From positions 1-54,881 of the forward strand of contig JAMCWL010000054.1 in NCBI GenBank assembly GCA_023481285.1: DNA of 54,881 bases, in the 5' to 3' direction. Positions within the stretch are counted from its first letter, which is position 1, and each line of letters begins with the position of its first letter. The translations under genes were made by a program, and so were the position numbers. The DNA comes from Actinomycetota bacterium (GTDB lineage: Bacteria; Actinomycetota; Aquicultoria; Aquicultorales; JAMCWL01). Shown in pieces: positions 46,968 to 54,881 of this stretch. The notes under the pieces were generated by a model. The model searched no databases, had not been told where the DNA came from, and worked only from the letters and a program-made list of their open reading frames with translations.

Positions 46968-47496
46968 AGCGCTCGTAACCATCCTCGGGGAACCTTTGAT
47001 CCTGAGGATTGTGCGGATAGTCGCCCCGCTCTTCGAATCACTGATCGTCGTCACCAACGACGACCTGGGGGTGGATCTGGCGGGCGCCATATTCGTCCAT
47101 GACAGCGTCCCCGACCAAGGACCGCTTGGCGGCATCCATGCCGGATTGACCGCGTCGCGAAGCGAAGATAATTTCGTCGTCGCCTGCGATATGCCCTTCA
47201 TAAACGCGGAGGTCGTCGAGCGGATCAGGTCTTTACGGGGCAAAGCCGCCGTCGCCCTGCCGGAGACGGCCGATGGCCTCGAACCGCTTTGCGCCGCCTA
47301 CTCGAGGTCATGCCTGCCGGCGGTTGAGGAGGCCATGGCGGCCGGGAAGAGGCGAATAATCGCCTTTTTTGATAGAGTAGAGGTTCGGGAGATTTCCCGG
47401 GCGGAACTGGCCGACATTCCGGGCGTCGAATACGCTTTCTTGAACGTCAACACGGAATCGGATCTCGAGGCGGCCATCATGATTGCCGGAGGTTGA
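46906..47496 (+). CDS. mobA: Molybdenum cofactor guanylyltransferase
   Basis: MKRGTAIILAGGKSRRMRRDKALVTILGEPLI; DQGPLGGIHAGL; ACDMPFI. Confidence 0.92.
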   Translation: MKRGTAIILAGGKSRRMRRDKALVTILGEPLILRIVRIVAPLFESLIVVTNDDLGVDLAGAIFVHDSVPDQGPLGGIHAGLTASRSEDNFVVACDMPFINAEVVERIRSLRGKAAVALPETADGLEPLCAAYSRSCLPAVEEAMAAGKRRIIAFFDRVEVREISRAELADIPGVEYAFLNVNTESDLEAAIMIAGG

Positions 47497-47500
47497 ACCG

Positions 47501-48250
47501 ATGGCTAAAAGCGCGAAAGAGCTGGAAAAGATCGACATGAAGCTCCACATGCCGGTTGAGAGACCCGTCACCGTATATCTGAACGGGGTGGAGATCGTCA
47601 CCATACAGACCAGCCTCGGTTTTTTGGAAGAGCTGGCCGCCGGCTTCCTCGTCGCCGAAGGGATACTGGCGGGCGCCGACGACCTTCGGAAGATCACGGT
47701 CGATGAGCGTAAGGGCATGGTCTGGGTCGAGGCAAAGGGTTCGAAAGAGATCGCAGGCCAAATGGTCGGCAAGCGCTTCCTGACCTCCGGGTGCGGCAAG
47801 GGCTTTTCCTTCTCAAATCCGGGAGACCTGCGGGGGCTCGGGGTGATCGAATCGTCTTTCAAAATCTCTAAAGGGCGGTTGACCGAGCTGATGAAAGAGG
47901 TCCTCATCGAGGGCCGCCGGCCCGGATTGCACTGCTCCGCCCTCGCCGACCTTGACGGAATTGTTGCGCTCCGCCACGACATCGGTCGTCACAATACGGT
48001 CGACATGCTCGTCGGGCACCTCTTCCTGTCGGGAAGGAGCGGCGGCGGCCTCGTCATGATGACGACCGGCCGGATCTCCTACGAGATGGCGGTCAAGGCG
48101 GCGAAGGCGAAGATCCCGGTGATCGCAACCCGCTCGGCCGCCACCGACCTCGCCGTCGAGGTGTCGGAAAAGATCGGCGTTGAAGTCGCCGGCTATGTCA
48201 GAGGCAGAGACGTCGTCGTCTATACGAACCTGGGTCGGGTCGCCGACTAG
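47501..48250 (+). CDS. fdhD: Formate dehydrogenase accessory sulfurtransferase FdhD
   Basis: LEELAAGFLVAEGIL; FLTSGCGKGFSFSNP; ALADLDGIVALRHDIGRHNTVDMLVG; VIATRSAATDLAVEVSEKIGVEVAGYVRGRDVVVYTN. Confidence 0.9.
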   Translation: MAKSAKELEKIDMKLHMPVERPVTVYLNGVEIVTIQTSLGFLEELAAGFLVAEGILAGADDLRKITVDERKGMVWVEAKGSKEIAGQMVGKRFLTSGCGKGFSFSNPGDLRGLGVIESSFKISKGRLTELMKEVLIEGRRPGLHCSALADLDGIVALRHDIGRHNTVDMLVGHLFLSGRSGGGLVMMTTGRISYEMAVKAAKAKIPVIATRSAATDLAVEVSEKIGVEVAGYVRGRDVVVYTNLGRVAD

Positions 48251-48334
48251 AAGTTACGGCCCAAGGTCGACCAAAAGCCATGGGCCTCCAGGTCGACTCC
48301 AGGCCAACAAAAGTTGTAGACCCCAAAGGAGTAG

Positions 48335-48811
48335 ATGGGTTTGTTTAATAAGTTCTTGAAAGAGCTGTTCGATGAGGATTCCGTCTGGATCGGCTGGTCG
48401 ATCTACTGGCGAGTGCTGGTCATCTCGATACCGGTAAGCCTTGCCGTCGGTCTGATCGCCATCCGTGAGGAGCTGGCGTTTCTGGCTGGCGCCTTGAGCG
48501 CTTTCGCGACGATGGCGATACTCGGGGCCGTCATGAGGCGCGTCGCTCTCAATCTACCGGGGAAGACCCTCTCCTCCGAGACCCTCTACATCGGCTGGGC
48601 GACCTTCTGGCGCTACGCGCTCGTCGGACTGCCGGGCTTTCTCTTGATATTTGGGATAGTGATCGCCCTGGCGGCGGTCGTTAACTTTAGCTGGATCATC
48701 CTGCTTGCCCTGCCCTTCCTGGTGCTCTGGCTTTCCGTGAGCATGGGCTGGGCAGCCATCAAAGTCAAGCACTTGATTCAGGATCGAAAAGGCTCAGAGC
48801 CAAATGTTTAA
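48335..48811 (+). CDS. Uncharacterised membrane protein with an internally duplicated GWxxYWR segment
   Basis: SVWIGWSIYWRVLVISIPVSL and TLYIGWATFWRYALVGLPGFL; about four TM helices. Confidence 0.6.
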   Translation: MGLFNKFLKELFDEDSVWIGWSIYWRVLVISIPVSLAVGLIAIREELAFLAGALSAFATMAILGAVMRRVALNLPGKTLSSETLYIGWATFWRYALVGLPGFLLIFGIVIALAAVVNFSWIILLALPFLVLWLSVSMGWAAIKVKHLIQDRKGSEPNV

Positions 48812-48831
48812 CGGTCAACTAAAGGTTTATC

Positions 48832-50058
48832 TTGGAGGTATCTTGTTTGATTAGCGTGGATGAGGCGCGCGAAAGGATACTGTCGGAGATCACTCCCCTC
48901 CCACCGGAGGAAGTGCCGATTCTTGACGCACTCGGTCGCACGCTCGCCGAGGAGGTTCGCTCCGACGTTGATATCCCCCCTTTCGATAACTCAGCGATGG
49001 ACGGGTATGCGGTTCGAGCGGCCGACGTCGAGATCGCGACGGCGGAAGCCCCGGTGGTCCTTGAGGTACTCGAGGACGTCGCTGCGGGCTATGTGGCGAC
49101 CAATCGTGTCGGTGAGGGACAGGCGATCAGAATAATGACTGGCGCGCCGCTTCCGGAAGGGGCCGACGGGATCGTCATGGTCGAGTTCACTGAAAGAACG
49201 GGGAGCGGCGTCAATATCTTCAAGGGCGTGAGAAAAGGAGAGAGTGTGCGCTACGCCGGGGAGGACGTTCGGGAGGGTGAGGTCGTTCTCGCGCAGGGCA
49301 AACTCCTGAAGCCGGGCGACATCGGCATGCTCGCCAGCACCGGGCGCGCCGCCGTTCGCGTCTTTCGCCAGCCGCGCGTCGCGATCCTCTCGACCGGCGA
49401 CGAGCTGGTCGATGTGGGTGAACCGCTTGCTCCGGGGAAAATCAGGAACTCGAACGCGTACTCTCTCGCCGCCCAGGCGCTCGAAGTGAGCGCGATCCCG
49501 GTCATCCTCGGAATCGCGAGAGACCGCCGTGACGATCTGGTTGAGAAGCTTGAGAAAGGCCTGGAGGCGGATATCTTGATCACGAGCGGGGGAGTCTCAG
49601 TCGGCGATTACGACCTGGTCAAGCAGGTCCTGGCCGAGCAGGGAGAGATGCTGCTCTGGAAGGTCGCCATGAAGCCGGGAAAGCCGCTCGCCTTCGGCAT
49701 CGTCAAAGGTAAACCCCTCTTCGGGCTACCCGGGTACCCGACGTCGTCAATGATCAGCTTCGACCAGTTCGTCCGCCCCGCCATCTTGAAGATGGGCGGC
49801 CGGAAAGATCTCTTGAGGCCGGAAATCGAGGCCATCCTCGACGAGCGAATCACAAAGAAGCAGGGGCGCCGCTACTTCCTGCGCGGTATTCTCGAACGAA
49901 GGGATGGCGAGCTTCACGCGAAGTTGGCGGGCTCCCAGAAGTCAGGCGCTTTGAAGTCGATGACGCTCGCCGACGCGCTTCTCGTCATTGGTGAGGAGGT
50001 CACCCTAGTAGAGCCCGGCGAGCGGGTGACCGCCCAACTGTTATATGGGCTACCTTAA
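48832..50058 (+). CDS. moeA: Molybdopterin molybdenumtransferase (start codon uncertain)
   Basis: PPFDNSAMDGYAVRAADV; GAPLPEGADGIVMVE; GDELVDVGEPLAPGKIRNSNAYSL; FGLPGYPTSSMISF. Confidence 0.93.
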   Translation: MEVSCLISVDEARERILSEITPLPPEEVPILDALGRTLAEEVRSDVDIPPFDNSAMDGYAVRAADVEIATAEAPVVLEVLEDVAAGYVATNRVGEGQAIRIMTGAPLPEGADGIVMVEFTERTGSGVNIFKGVRKGESVRYAGEDVREGEVVLAQGKLLKPGDIGMLASTGRAAVRVFRQPRVAILSTGDELVDVGEPLAPGKIRNSNAYSLAAQALEVSAIPVILGIARDRRDDLVEKLEKGLEADILITSGGVSVGDYDLVKQVLAEQGEMLLWKVAMKPGKPLAFGIVKGKPLFGLPGYPTSSMISFDQFVRPAILKMGGRKDLLRPEIEAILDERITKKQGRRYFLRGILERRDGELHAKLAGSQKSGALKSMTLADALLVIGEEVTLVEPGERVTAQLLYGLP

Positions 50059-50061
50059 CTT

Positions 50062-50111
50062 GTAGGGGCACGCCATCGGCGTGCCCTTTGGAGTACGCGA
50101 TAGCGTACTCC
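50062..50111. repeat. Dispersed palindromic repeat copy 2 followed by a second palindrome
   Basis: gtaggggcacgccatcggcgtgccctttgg then ggagtacgcgatagcgtactcc. Confidence 0.75.
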
Positions 50112-50177
50112 AAATACATAAGCGCGCCGTGGCGTGCCGACGCAATCAACCACTCGTTATCGTTTTGGAGGAGAAAG

Positions 50178-50357
50178 ATGGATGAGTTACCAGCAGAGCT
50201 TTTGACCAGAATTAAAGAGGCGTCTATCGAGAAGCGCATATCCTGTTCCGTCGCTCGCCGGATCGCCGAGGAATTGAAAGTCCCCATGAAAAAAGCGGGC
50301 GAGGCGGCTGACGAACTCGGCATCAAGATATACGCCTGCGAGCTCGGGTGTTTCTAG
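50178..50357 (+). CDS. Small (59 aa) HTH-like protein of unknown function
   Basis: RBS GGAGGAG before ATG; MDELPAELLTRIKEASIEKRISCSVARRIAEELKVPMKKAGEAADELGIKIYACELGCF; stop overlaps mobB start. Confidence 0.6.
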   Translation: MDELPAELLTRIKEASIEKRISCSVARRIAEELKVPMKKAGEAADELGIKIYACELGCF

Positions 50358-50872
50358 TGACCCCTATCATTTCGATCGTCGGTAAATCAAACGTCGGCAA
50401 GACGACCTTGCTCGAGAAGCTCATCGCCGAGCTGGTCTCAAGTGGCTACCGGGTGGCGGCTATCAAGCATAACAAGCACGGCTTCGACCTCGACCGCCCG
50501 GGCAAGGATACCTGGCGCCTGGCAAGAGCGGGGGCCTCGGCCGTCGCCATAGCCAGCGCCCACCAGCTTGCCGTCATGCGCGAGGTCGAGGGGGAGCCCG
50601 CCCTGGAGGAGTTGCTCCCCCTCCTTGGGGACGGGTATGACATCGTCCTCACAGAGGGCTACAAAAATGGGCCCGCTCCGAAAGTGGAGGTTTTCCGCGC
50701 TGGCGTCTACGACTCCCTGCTTTGCGGCGACGAAGACTGCCTGATCGCGGTGGCGACCGACGTCGAGGTCGAGACGGGAGCACCCCAATTCCCCCTCGAT
50801 AATGCGTCCGCGCTCTCCGATTTTATAGAAGAGAAGTTTTTGAAAGGGCCCCGGCGTGAGCGAACTTTATGA
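50357..50872 (+). CDS. mobB: Molybdopterin-guanine dinucleotide biosynthesis protein B
   Basis: PIISIVGKSNVGKTTLLEKLIAELVSSGYRVAAIKHNKHGFDLDRPGKDTWRLARAGA. Confidence 0.93.
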   Translation: MTPIISIVGKSNVGKTTLLEKLIAELVSSGYRVAAIKHNKHGFDLDRPGKDTWRLARAGASAVAIASAHQLAVMREVEGEPALEELLPLLGDGYDIVLTEGYKNGPAPKVEVFRAGVYDSLLCGDEDCLIAVATDVEVETGAPQFPLDNASALSDFIEEKFLKGPRRERTL

Positions 50873-51827
50873 CGGGTTTAACCGGCGGATAGATTACCTA
50901 AGGCTTTCGATAACGGATCGATGCAACCTTCGATGCACTTACTGCATGCCTGAGGAGGGTATTGAAGAGCGACCGCACGGCGATATCTTGAGCTACGAGG
51001 AGCTGGAGACCTTCACCACGGGGGCCGTAGGGGCCGGAATCTCGAAGGTCAGAGTGACCGGTGGCGAACCCCTCGTCAGGAAGGATGCCGTAGATCTGAT
51101 AGCCATGCTGGCAGCTCTTCCGAACCTGAACGACGTCTCCCTTACGACAAACGGCGTCCTTCTCGAAGAGCATGCGGCCGATTTAGCCAAGGCGGGGCTC
51201 GCTCGCGTAAACATAAGCATAGACTCGCTCGATCCGGCCGTCTACAGGAAGCTCACCCGCTGGGGAAGGGTCGACAGGGCGCTCTCGGGTCTTAGGAAGG
51301 CGCTTGAAGTGGGTCTGGAGCCGGTCAAAGTCAACGCGGTTCTACTGCGCGGGGTAAACGACGACCCGAGCGATTTCATAAAGCTTACCTACGACTATCC
51401 GGTCCACGTACGCTTTATCGAGCATATGCCGATCGGCAAGTCGAAGGCTTGGAGCCCGGAGGATTTCGTCTCGATAGGCGAGCTCAAAGAGAGCTTGGCA
51501 AGATACGGCAAGCTTGAGGAGTCGGCGGGCCCTGTTGGCGCCGGACCGGCGACTTATCTGAAGTTTAAAGAGGCGCTCGGCACCGTCGGCTTCATCAGCC
51601 CGATCAGCCGCCACTTCTGCGACGAGTGCAATCGCTTAAGGCTAACCCCCGACGGAAGGCTGAGGGTCTGCCTCTTCTCCGACGAGGAGATGGATGTGAG
51701 ACCAGCCATCTGGCAGGGTGAAGCGGCGGTCAAGGCCGTGATCGCAAAGGCCTTAAAGACAAAACCGAAGGAGCACGCGACCGAGCTTCAGAGCTTCAAG
51801 CGCCTCATGTTCCAAATCGGAGGTTGA
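50856..51827 (+). CDS. moaA: GTP 3',8-cyclase MoaA (radical SAM)
   Basis: LRLSITDRCNLRCTYCMPEEGIE; RVTGGEPLVRKD; SRHFCDECNRLRLTPDGRLRVCLF; C-terminal GG. Confidence 0.95.
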   Translation: MSELYDGFNRRIDYLRLSITDRCNLRCTYCMPEEGIEERPHGDILSYEELETFTTGAVGAGISKVRVTGGEPLVRKDAVDLIAMLAALPNLNDVSLTTNGVLLEEHAADLAKAGLARVNISIDSLDPAVYRKLTRWGRVDRALSGLRKALEVGLEPVKVNAVLLRGVNDDPSDFIKLTYDYPVHVRFIEHMPIGKSKAWSPEDFVSIGELKESLARYGKLEESAGPVGAGPATYLKFKEALGTVGFISPISRHFCDECNRLRLTPDGRLRVCLFSDEEMDVRPAIWQGEAAVKAVIAKALKTKPKEHATELQSFKRLMFQIGG

Positions 51828-51828
51828 A

Positions 51829-52314
51829 ATGGCAAAAAAGAGCCTTACCCACCTTAACGAGGAAGGCAGGGCCCGCATGGTGGACGTTGGCGGCAAAGAG
51901 ATCACGGCGAGGGAGGCGACCGCTGAGGCGATCGTCTCCATGAAAGCGAAGACGATGCGCCTGATCAAAGAGGGAGCGATCAAGAAGGGCGATGTTCTAG
52001 CGGTCGCCCAGGTGGCCGGGATAATGGCCGCGAAGCGAACCCCCGACGCCATCCCGATGTGTCATCCAATCCAAATAACAGGTGTGGACATAAACTTCAG
52101 GTTTATAGATGATGAGCACCTCGTCATAGAGGCTATCGTTCGGACCCTGGATAGAACGGGTGTCGAGATGGAAGCCCTAAACGCCGCCGCGACAGCCGCG
52201 CTTACCGTCTACGACATGGCGAAAGCCGTCGATCGGGGAATGACGGTGGAGCGGGTAAGGCTGCTAGCCAAGTCGGGGGGAAAGTCGGGCATCTTTAAGA
52301 GAGAAGAAAGGTAG
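51829..52314 (+). CDS. moaC: Cyclic pyranopterin monophosphate synthase MoaC
   Basis: LTHLNEEGRARMVDVGGKEITAREATAEA; AQVAGIMAAKRTPDAIPMCHPIQITGVDI; DMAKAVDRGMTVERVRLLAKSGGKSG. Confidence 0.95.
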   Translation: MAKKSLTHLNEEGRARMVDVGGKEITAREATAEAIVSMKAKTMRLIKEGAIKKGDVLAVAQVAGIMAAKRTPDAIPMCHPIQITGVDINFRFIDDEHLVIEAIVRTLDRTGVEMEALNAAATAALTVYDMAKAVDRGMTVERVRLLAKSGGKSGIFKREER

Positions 52315-52315
52315 C

Positions 52316-52425
52316 GGTCTCTTGGCTACATGGTCTCTTGGCTACATGGTCTCTTGGCTACATGGTCTCTTGGCTACATGGTCTCTTGGCTACATGGTCT
52401 CTTGGCTACATGGTCTCATGGTACC
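52316..52425. repeat. 16-bp tandem repeat (GGTCTCTTGGCTACAT), six perfect units plus a degenerate seventh
   Basis: Units start at 52316, 52332, 52348, 52364, 52380, 52396; partial ggtctcatggtacc from 52412. Confidence 0.97.
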
Positions 52426-52459
52426 TTGGAAAAGGCATTAAAGGCCTACGGCTAAAGAC

Positions 52460-52535
52460 GGCGCGCTCGGGGAGCGCCCTACATCAAACGGATGACCGGT
52501 ATCTTGAAGTATAGGGGCCGCTCCCCGAGCGGCCC
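52460..52535. repeat. Paired GC-rich palindromic elements
   Basis: GGCGCGCTCGGGGAGCGCCCTAC and ATAGGGGCCGCTCCCCGAGCGGCCC in inverted relation. Confidence 0.65.
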
Positions 52536-52637
52536 AAACCGCAAGAGAGGGATCGCCGCGATCCGTTTCGCAGACCCCGCGATGACGGCAAAGGAAGGCC
52601 TTTGCTGAGAGACCAAGATACCAGGAGGTTTAGCGAT

Positions 52638-53144
52638 ATGAACGAAGTCGAAGAGAAAGCAACCGGACAGGCATCCGGCGTGGGAGCTACCGGTATGATC
52701 GTCTCGGTCAACGTCGCCCCCCGGAAGACGGTCCGCAAGAAGCCGGTCGGCGAGGGCAAGCTAAAGGTGGAGCACGGCCTCTCCGGCGACGCCCATGCCG
52801 GCGATTGGCATCGCCAGGTAAGCCTGCTAGCTCAGGAGTCGATCGATAAGATGATTGCGATGGGGCTGGATGTCGGCCCAGGTGATTTCGCCGAGAACCT
52901 GACGACGTCCGGGCTCGACTTACTCGCCCTTCCCATCGGAAGCCGTCTGCGCGTTGCCGAGTCCGTCCTTCTGGAGGTCACCCAGATCGGCAAGGAGTGC
53001 CACACGCGCTGCGCCATCTACTACCAGGCGGGCGACTGCGTCATGCCGAGGGAGGGGATTTTCGCCCGCGTCATAGAAGGCGGTAAGGTGAAGGCTGGCG
53101 ATTCGGTCGAAATCTTAAGCCTAGGCGAAGAAAATAGAGAGTAG
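52638..53144 (+). CDS. MOSC-domain protein
   Basis: HGLSGDAHAGDWHRQVSLLAQESIDKM; GDFAENLTTSGLDLLALPIGSRLRV; GKECHTRCAIYYQAGDCVMPREGIFARVIEGG. Confidence 0.9.
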   Translation: MNEVEEKATGQASGVGATGMIVSVNVAPRKTVRKKPVGEGKLKVEHGLSGDAHAGDWHRQVSLLAQESIDKMIAMGLDVGPGDFAENLTTSGLDLLALPIGSRLRVAESVLLEVTQIGKECHTRCAIYYQAGDCVMPREGIFARVIEGGKVKAGDSVEILSLGEENRE

Positions 53145-53258
53145 AAATGTGTGGGTCGGGCCACCGGCCCGATCTTTGCTTAAGGCGAGCGCGAGCATAG
53201 AATACCGGAGTACGCCAGGAAAGATAAGGCAAACAAGCTAGAGGACGAGCAATGAATA

Positions 53259-53286
53259 GGCACGCCAACGGCGTGCCCCTACAGGA
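53259..53286. repeat. Dispersed palindromic repeat copy 3
   Basis: aggcacgccaacggcgtgcccctacagg. Confidence 0.7.
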
Positions 53287-53295
53287 GGTGTTACC

Positions 53296-53802
53296 GTGCG
53301 CATAGCGATCATAACCGTTAGCGATAAAGGCTCTCGCGGTGAACGAGCCGATACCGCCGGCCCGGCTATCCGTGAGATCATGGAAGCGAAAGGGGCCGAG
53401 GCGGTCTCGTACGAGATCGTTCCGGACGAGCGAGAAGTAATAGAAGATCGCTTGAGGAAGCTCGCCGATGAGTGTGCGGCCGACATAATCTTCACGACCG
53501 GCGGAACCGGGTTCTCCCCCCGCGACGCAACCCCCGAAGCGACACTCGCGGTCATCGAACGCGAGGCCCCCGGAATCCCTGAAGCGATGAGAGCCGCGTC
53601 GCTCACCATCACCCCCCATGCCATGCTCTCGCGCGCCGTCGCCGGAATTCGTAAGCGAACGCTCATCGTAAACATGCCCGGGAGCGAAAAGGCGGTCCGC
53701 GAGTCACTCGCCGTCATCATCCCCGCGCTACCCCATGCAGTCGAAATCCTGACAGGCGAGGGCGGGGATTGTGCAAACCAGAAAATAGAAAATAATATTT
53801 AA
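53296..53802 (+). CDS. mog: Molybdopterin adenylyltransferase (MogA/MoaB family)
   Basis: MRIAIITVSDKGSRGERADTAGPAI; DIIFTTGGTGFSPRDATPEAT; LIVNMPGSEKAVRESL. Confidence 0.92.
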   Translation: MRIAIITVSDKGSRGERADTAGPAIREIMEAKGAEAVSYEIVPDEREVIEDRLRKLADECAADIIFTTGGTGFSPRDATPEATLAVIEREAPGIPEAMRAASLTITPHAMLSRAVAGIRKRTLIVNMPGSEKAVRESLAVIIPALPHAVEILTGEGGDCANQKIENNI

Positions 53803-53936
53803 CGCAAACCGCCGATTATCTATACGGAGCGCTGGCGAGCGCCTGAGGCGCCAACGCCATTTAAGTGCAGGGATTGCGTAAAGGCGGCGTTCTACTTATA
53901 ATGAGCGTCGTTTTTAGCACAGAGATAGGTGATTGA

Positions 53937-54881
53937 ATGAGACTTATCGTAACCGAGAAGAACCTCGCCGCCGAGAGAATCGCAAAAATCCTCTCCAACG
54001 GAAAGGTTTCGACCAGCAAAGTAAATAACGTGCCCGTCTACTCTTTCTCCGCAAACGGAGAAGAGACCCGGGTGATCGGCCTTAAGGGTCATCTCCTTAA
54101 AGTCGATTTTCCGGCCGAGTACGCCGACTGGCAAGGCGTCGAGCCTGAGAAGCTCGTCGACGCGCACCTGATCAAGGTTCCAACCGTAAAGCAGCTTGTC
54201 AAGGCCCTTCAAAAAGAAGCAAAGCCGGCGTCCGAGGTCTTAATCGCAACCGACTTCGATCGCGAGGGTGAACTGATCGGCCTTGACGCCGCGACCGAGA
54301 TCAGGCTGACCAACGAGAACGTGCCGATCAGGCGCGCCCGCTTCTCGGCCATTACACCAGCCGAAATCGAACGTGCCTTCAGCGAGCTCGAGGAGCTGGA
54401 TCAAGACCTCGCTCGCGCTGGAGAAGCACGTCAGGACATAGATCTTATCTGGGGCGCGACTCTCACCCGTTTCATCTCTCTCGCCTCATCGAGGCTTGGC
54501 AAGCAGTTCCTTTCGGTCGGGCGCGTTCAGTCCCCAACGCTCGTCCTCATCGCCGGGAGGGAGAAGGAACGCAGCGCTTTCATTCCCGAAAAGTACTGGC
54601 AGGTCAGGGCTAGATTTAGAAACGGCGAGGAGTTCGTCGCCCTTCATAAGACAGAGCGCTTTGGCAGCAAGGACGAGGCCGAAGCCGTCCTCGCCCGCCT
54701 TGGCGACAAGGCGACGGTGTCTAACGTTTCTAAGACCGAGCGCACCGTCGAGCCGCCGGCTCCTTTCAACACTACTGCGTTTCTGGCTGCCGCGGCGTCC
54801 CTGGGAATCTCGACGTCGAGCGCGATGCGCGCCGCCGAGAATCTCTACATGCGCGGCTTTATCTCCTACAGGGGGTGTTAC
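53937..54881 (+). CDS. topA: Type IA DNA topoisomerase, N-terminal part (truncated by window end)
   Basis: Manual translation: MRLIVTEKNLAAERIAKIL...VLIATDFDREGELIGLDAATEIR...ARQDIDLIWGATLTRFISLASSRLGKQFLSVGRVQSPTLVLIAGREKER; open to the window end so absent from the ORF track. Confidence 0.88.
   Translation, partial: MRLIVTEKNLAAERIAKILSNGKVSTSKVNNVPVYSFSANGEETRVIGLKGHLLKVDFPAEYADWQGVEPEKLVDAHLIKVPTVKQLVKALQKEAKPASEVLIATDFDREGELIGLDAATEIRLTNENVPIRRARFSAITPAEIERAFSELEELDQDLARAGEARQDIDLIWGATLTRFISLASSRLGKQFLSVGRVQSPTLVLIAGREKERSAFIPEKYWQVRARFRNGEEFVALHKTERFGSKDEAEAVLARLGDKATVSNVSKTERTVEPPAPFNTTAFLAAAASLGISTSSAMRAAENLYMRGFISYRGCY

Noticed and set aside
52316-52425. CRISPR array
   Set aside because: The units are contiguous 16-bp repeats with no unique spacers; no cas genes nearby.

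Overview
The 54.9 kb window looks like an ordinary chromosomal segment of an anaerobic bacterium (taxon not determinable from sequence alone; an anaerobic actinobacterial or clostridial-like lineage is plausible). It is unusually dense in redox and trace-element biology. Blocks in order: (1) membrane-anchored NHL beta-propellers plus a TPR protein, divergent from a 15-heme and a 12-heme multiheme cytochrome and ccdA; (2) a ROK kinase; (3) a che operon (cheR-mcp-W-Y-B-A-C-D) running into a GAF-GGDEF cyclase, a response regulator and a GAF/HD-GYP phosphodiesterase; (4) a compact selenocysteine island (tRNA-Sec, selB, selA, yedF-like, selD), in which selD is itself a UGA-containing selenoprotein truncated in the ORF track; (5) an NlpC/P60-VCBS protein and a polysaccharide/glycosyltransferase locus with a scarred tandem duplication; (6) Rrf2 regulator - CO dehydrogenase (CooS) - a translationally coupled multiheme cytochrome containing a CxxC zinc-ribbon-like insert; (7) a class II RNR (NrdJ) with a LAGLIDADG intein inserted directly before the NPCGE active-site cysteine; (8) tandem Moco/Tuco-type riboswitch candidates in front of tupABC-mobA-fdhD-moeA-mobB-moaA-moaC-MOSC-mog; (9) the start of a type IA topoisomerase cut by the window end. 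Intergenic spacers hold several unrelated short-word repeats and dispersed palindromes. The best candidates for something new are the CooS/zinc-ribbon cytochrome pair, the tandem riboswitch array, and the unknown proteins embedded in the W/Mo cluster. No database search or folding program was run; family calls are from motif recognition.
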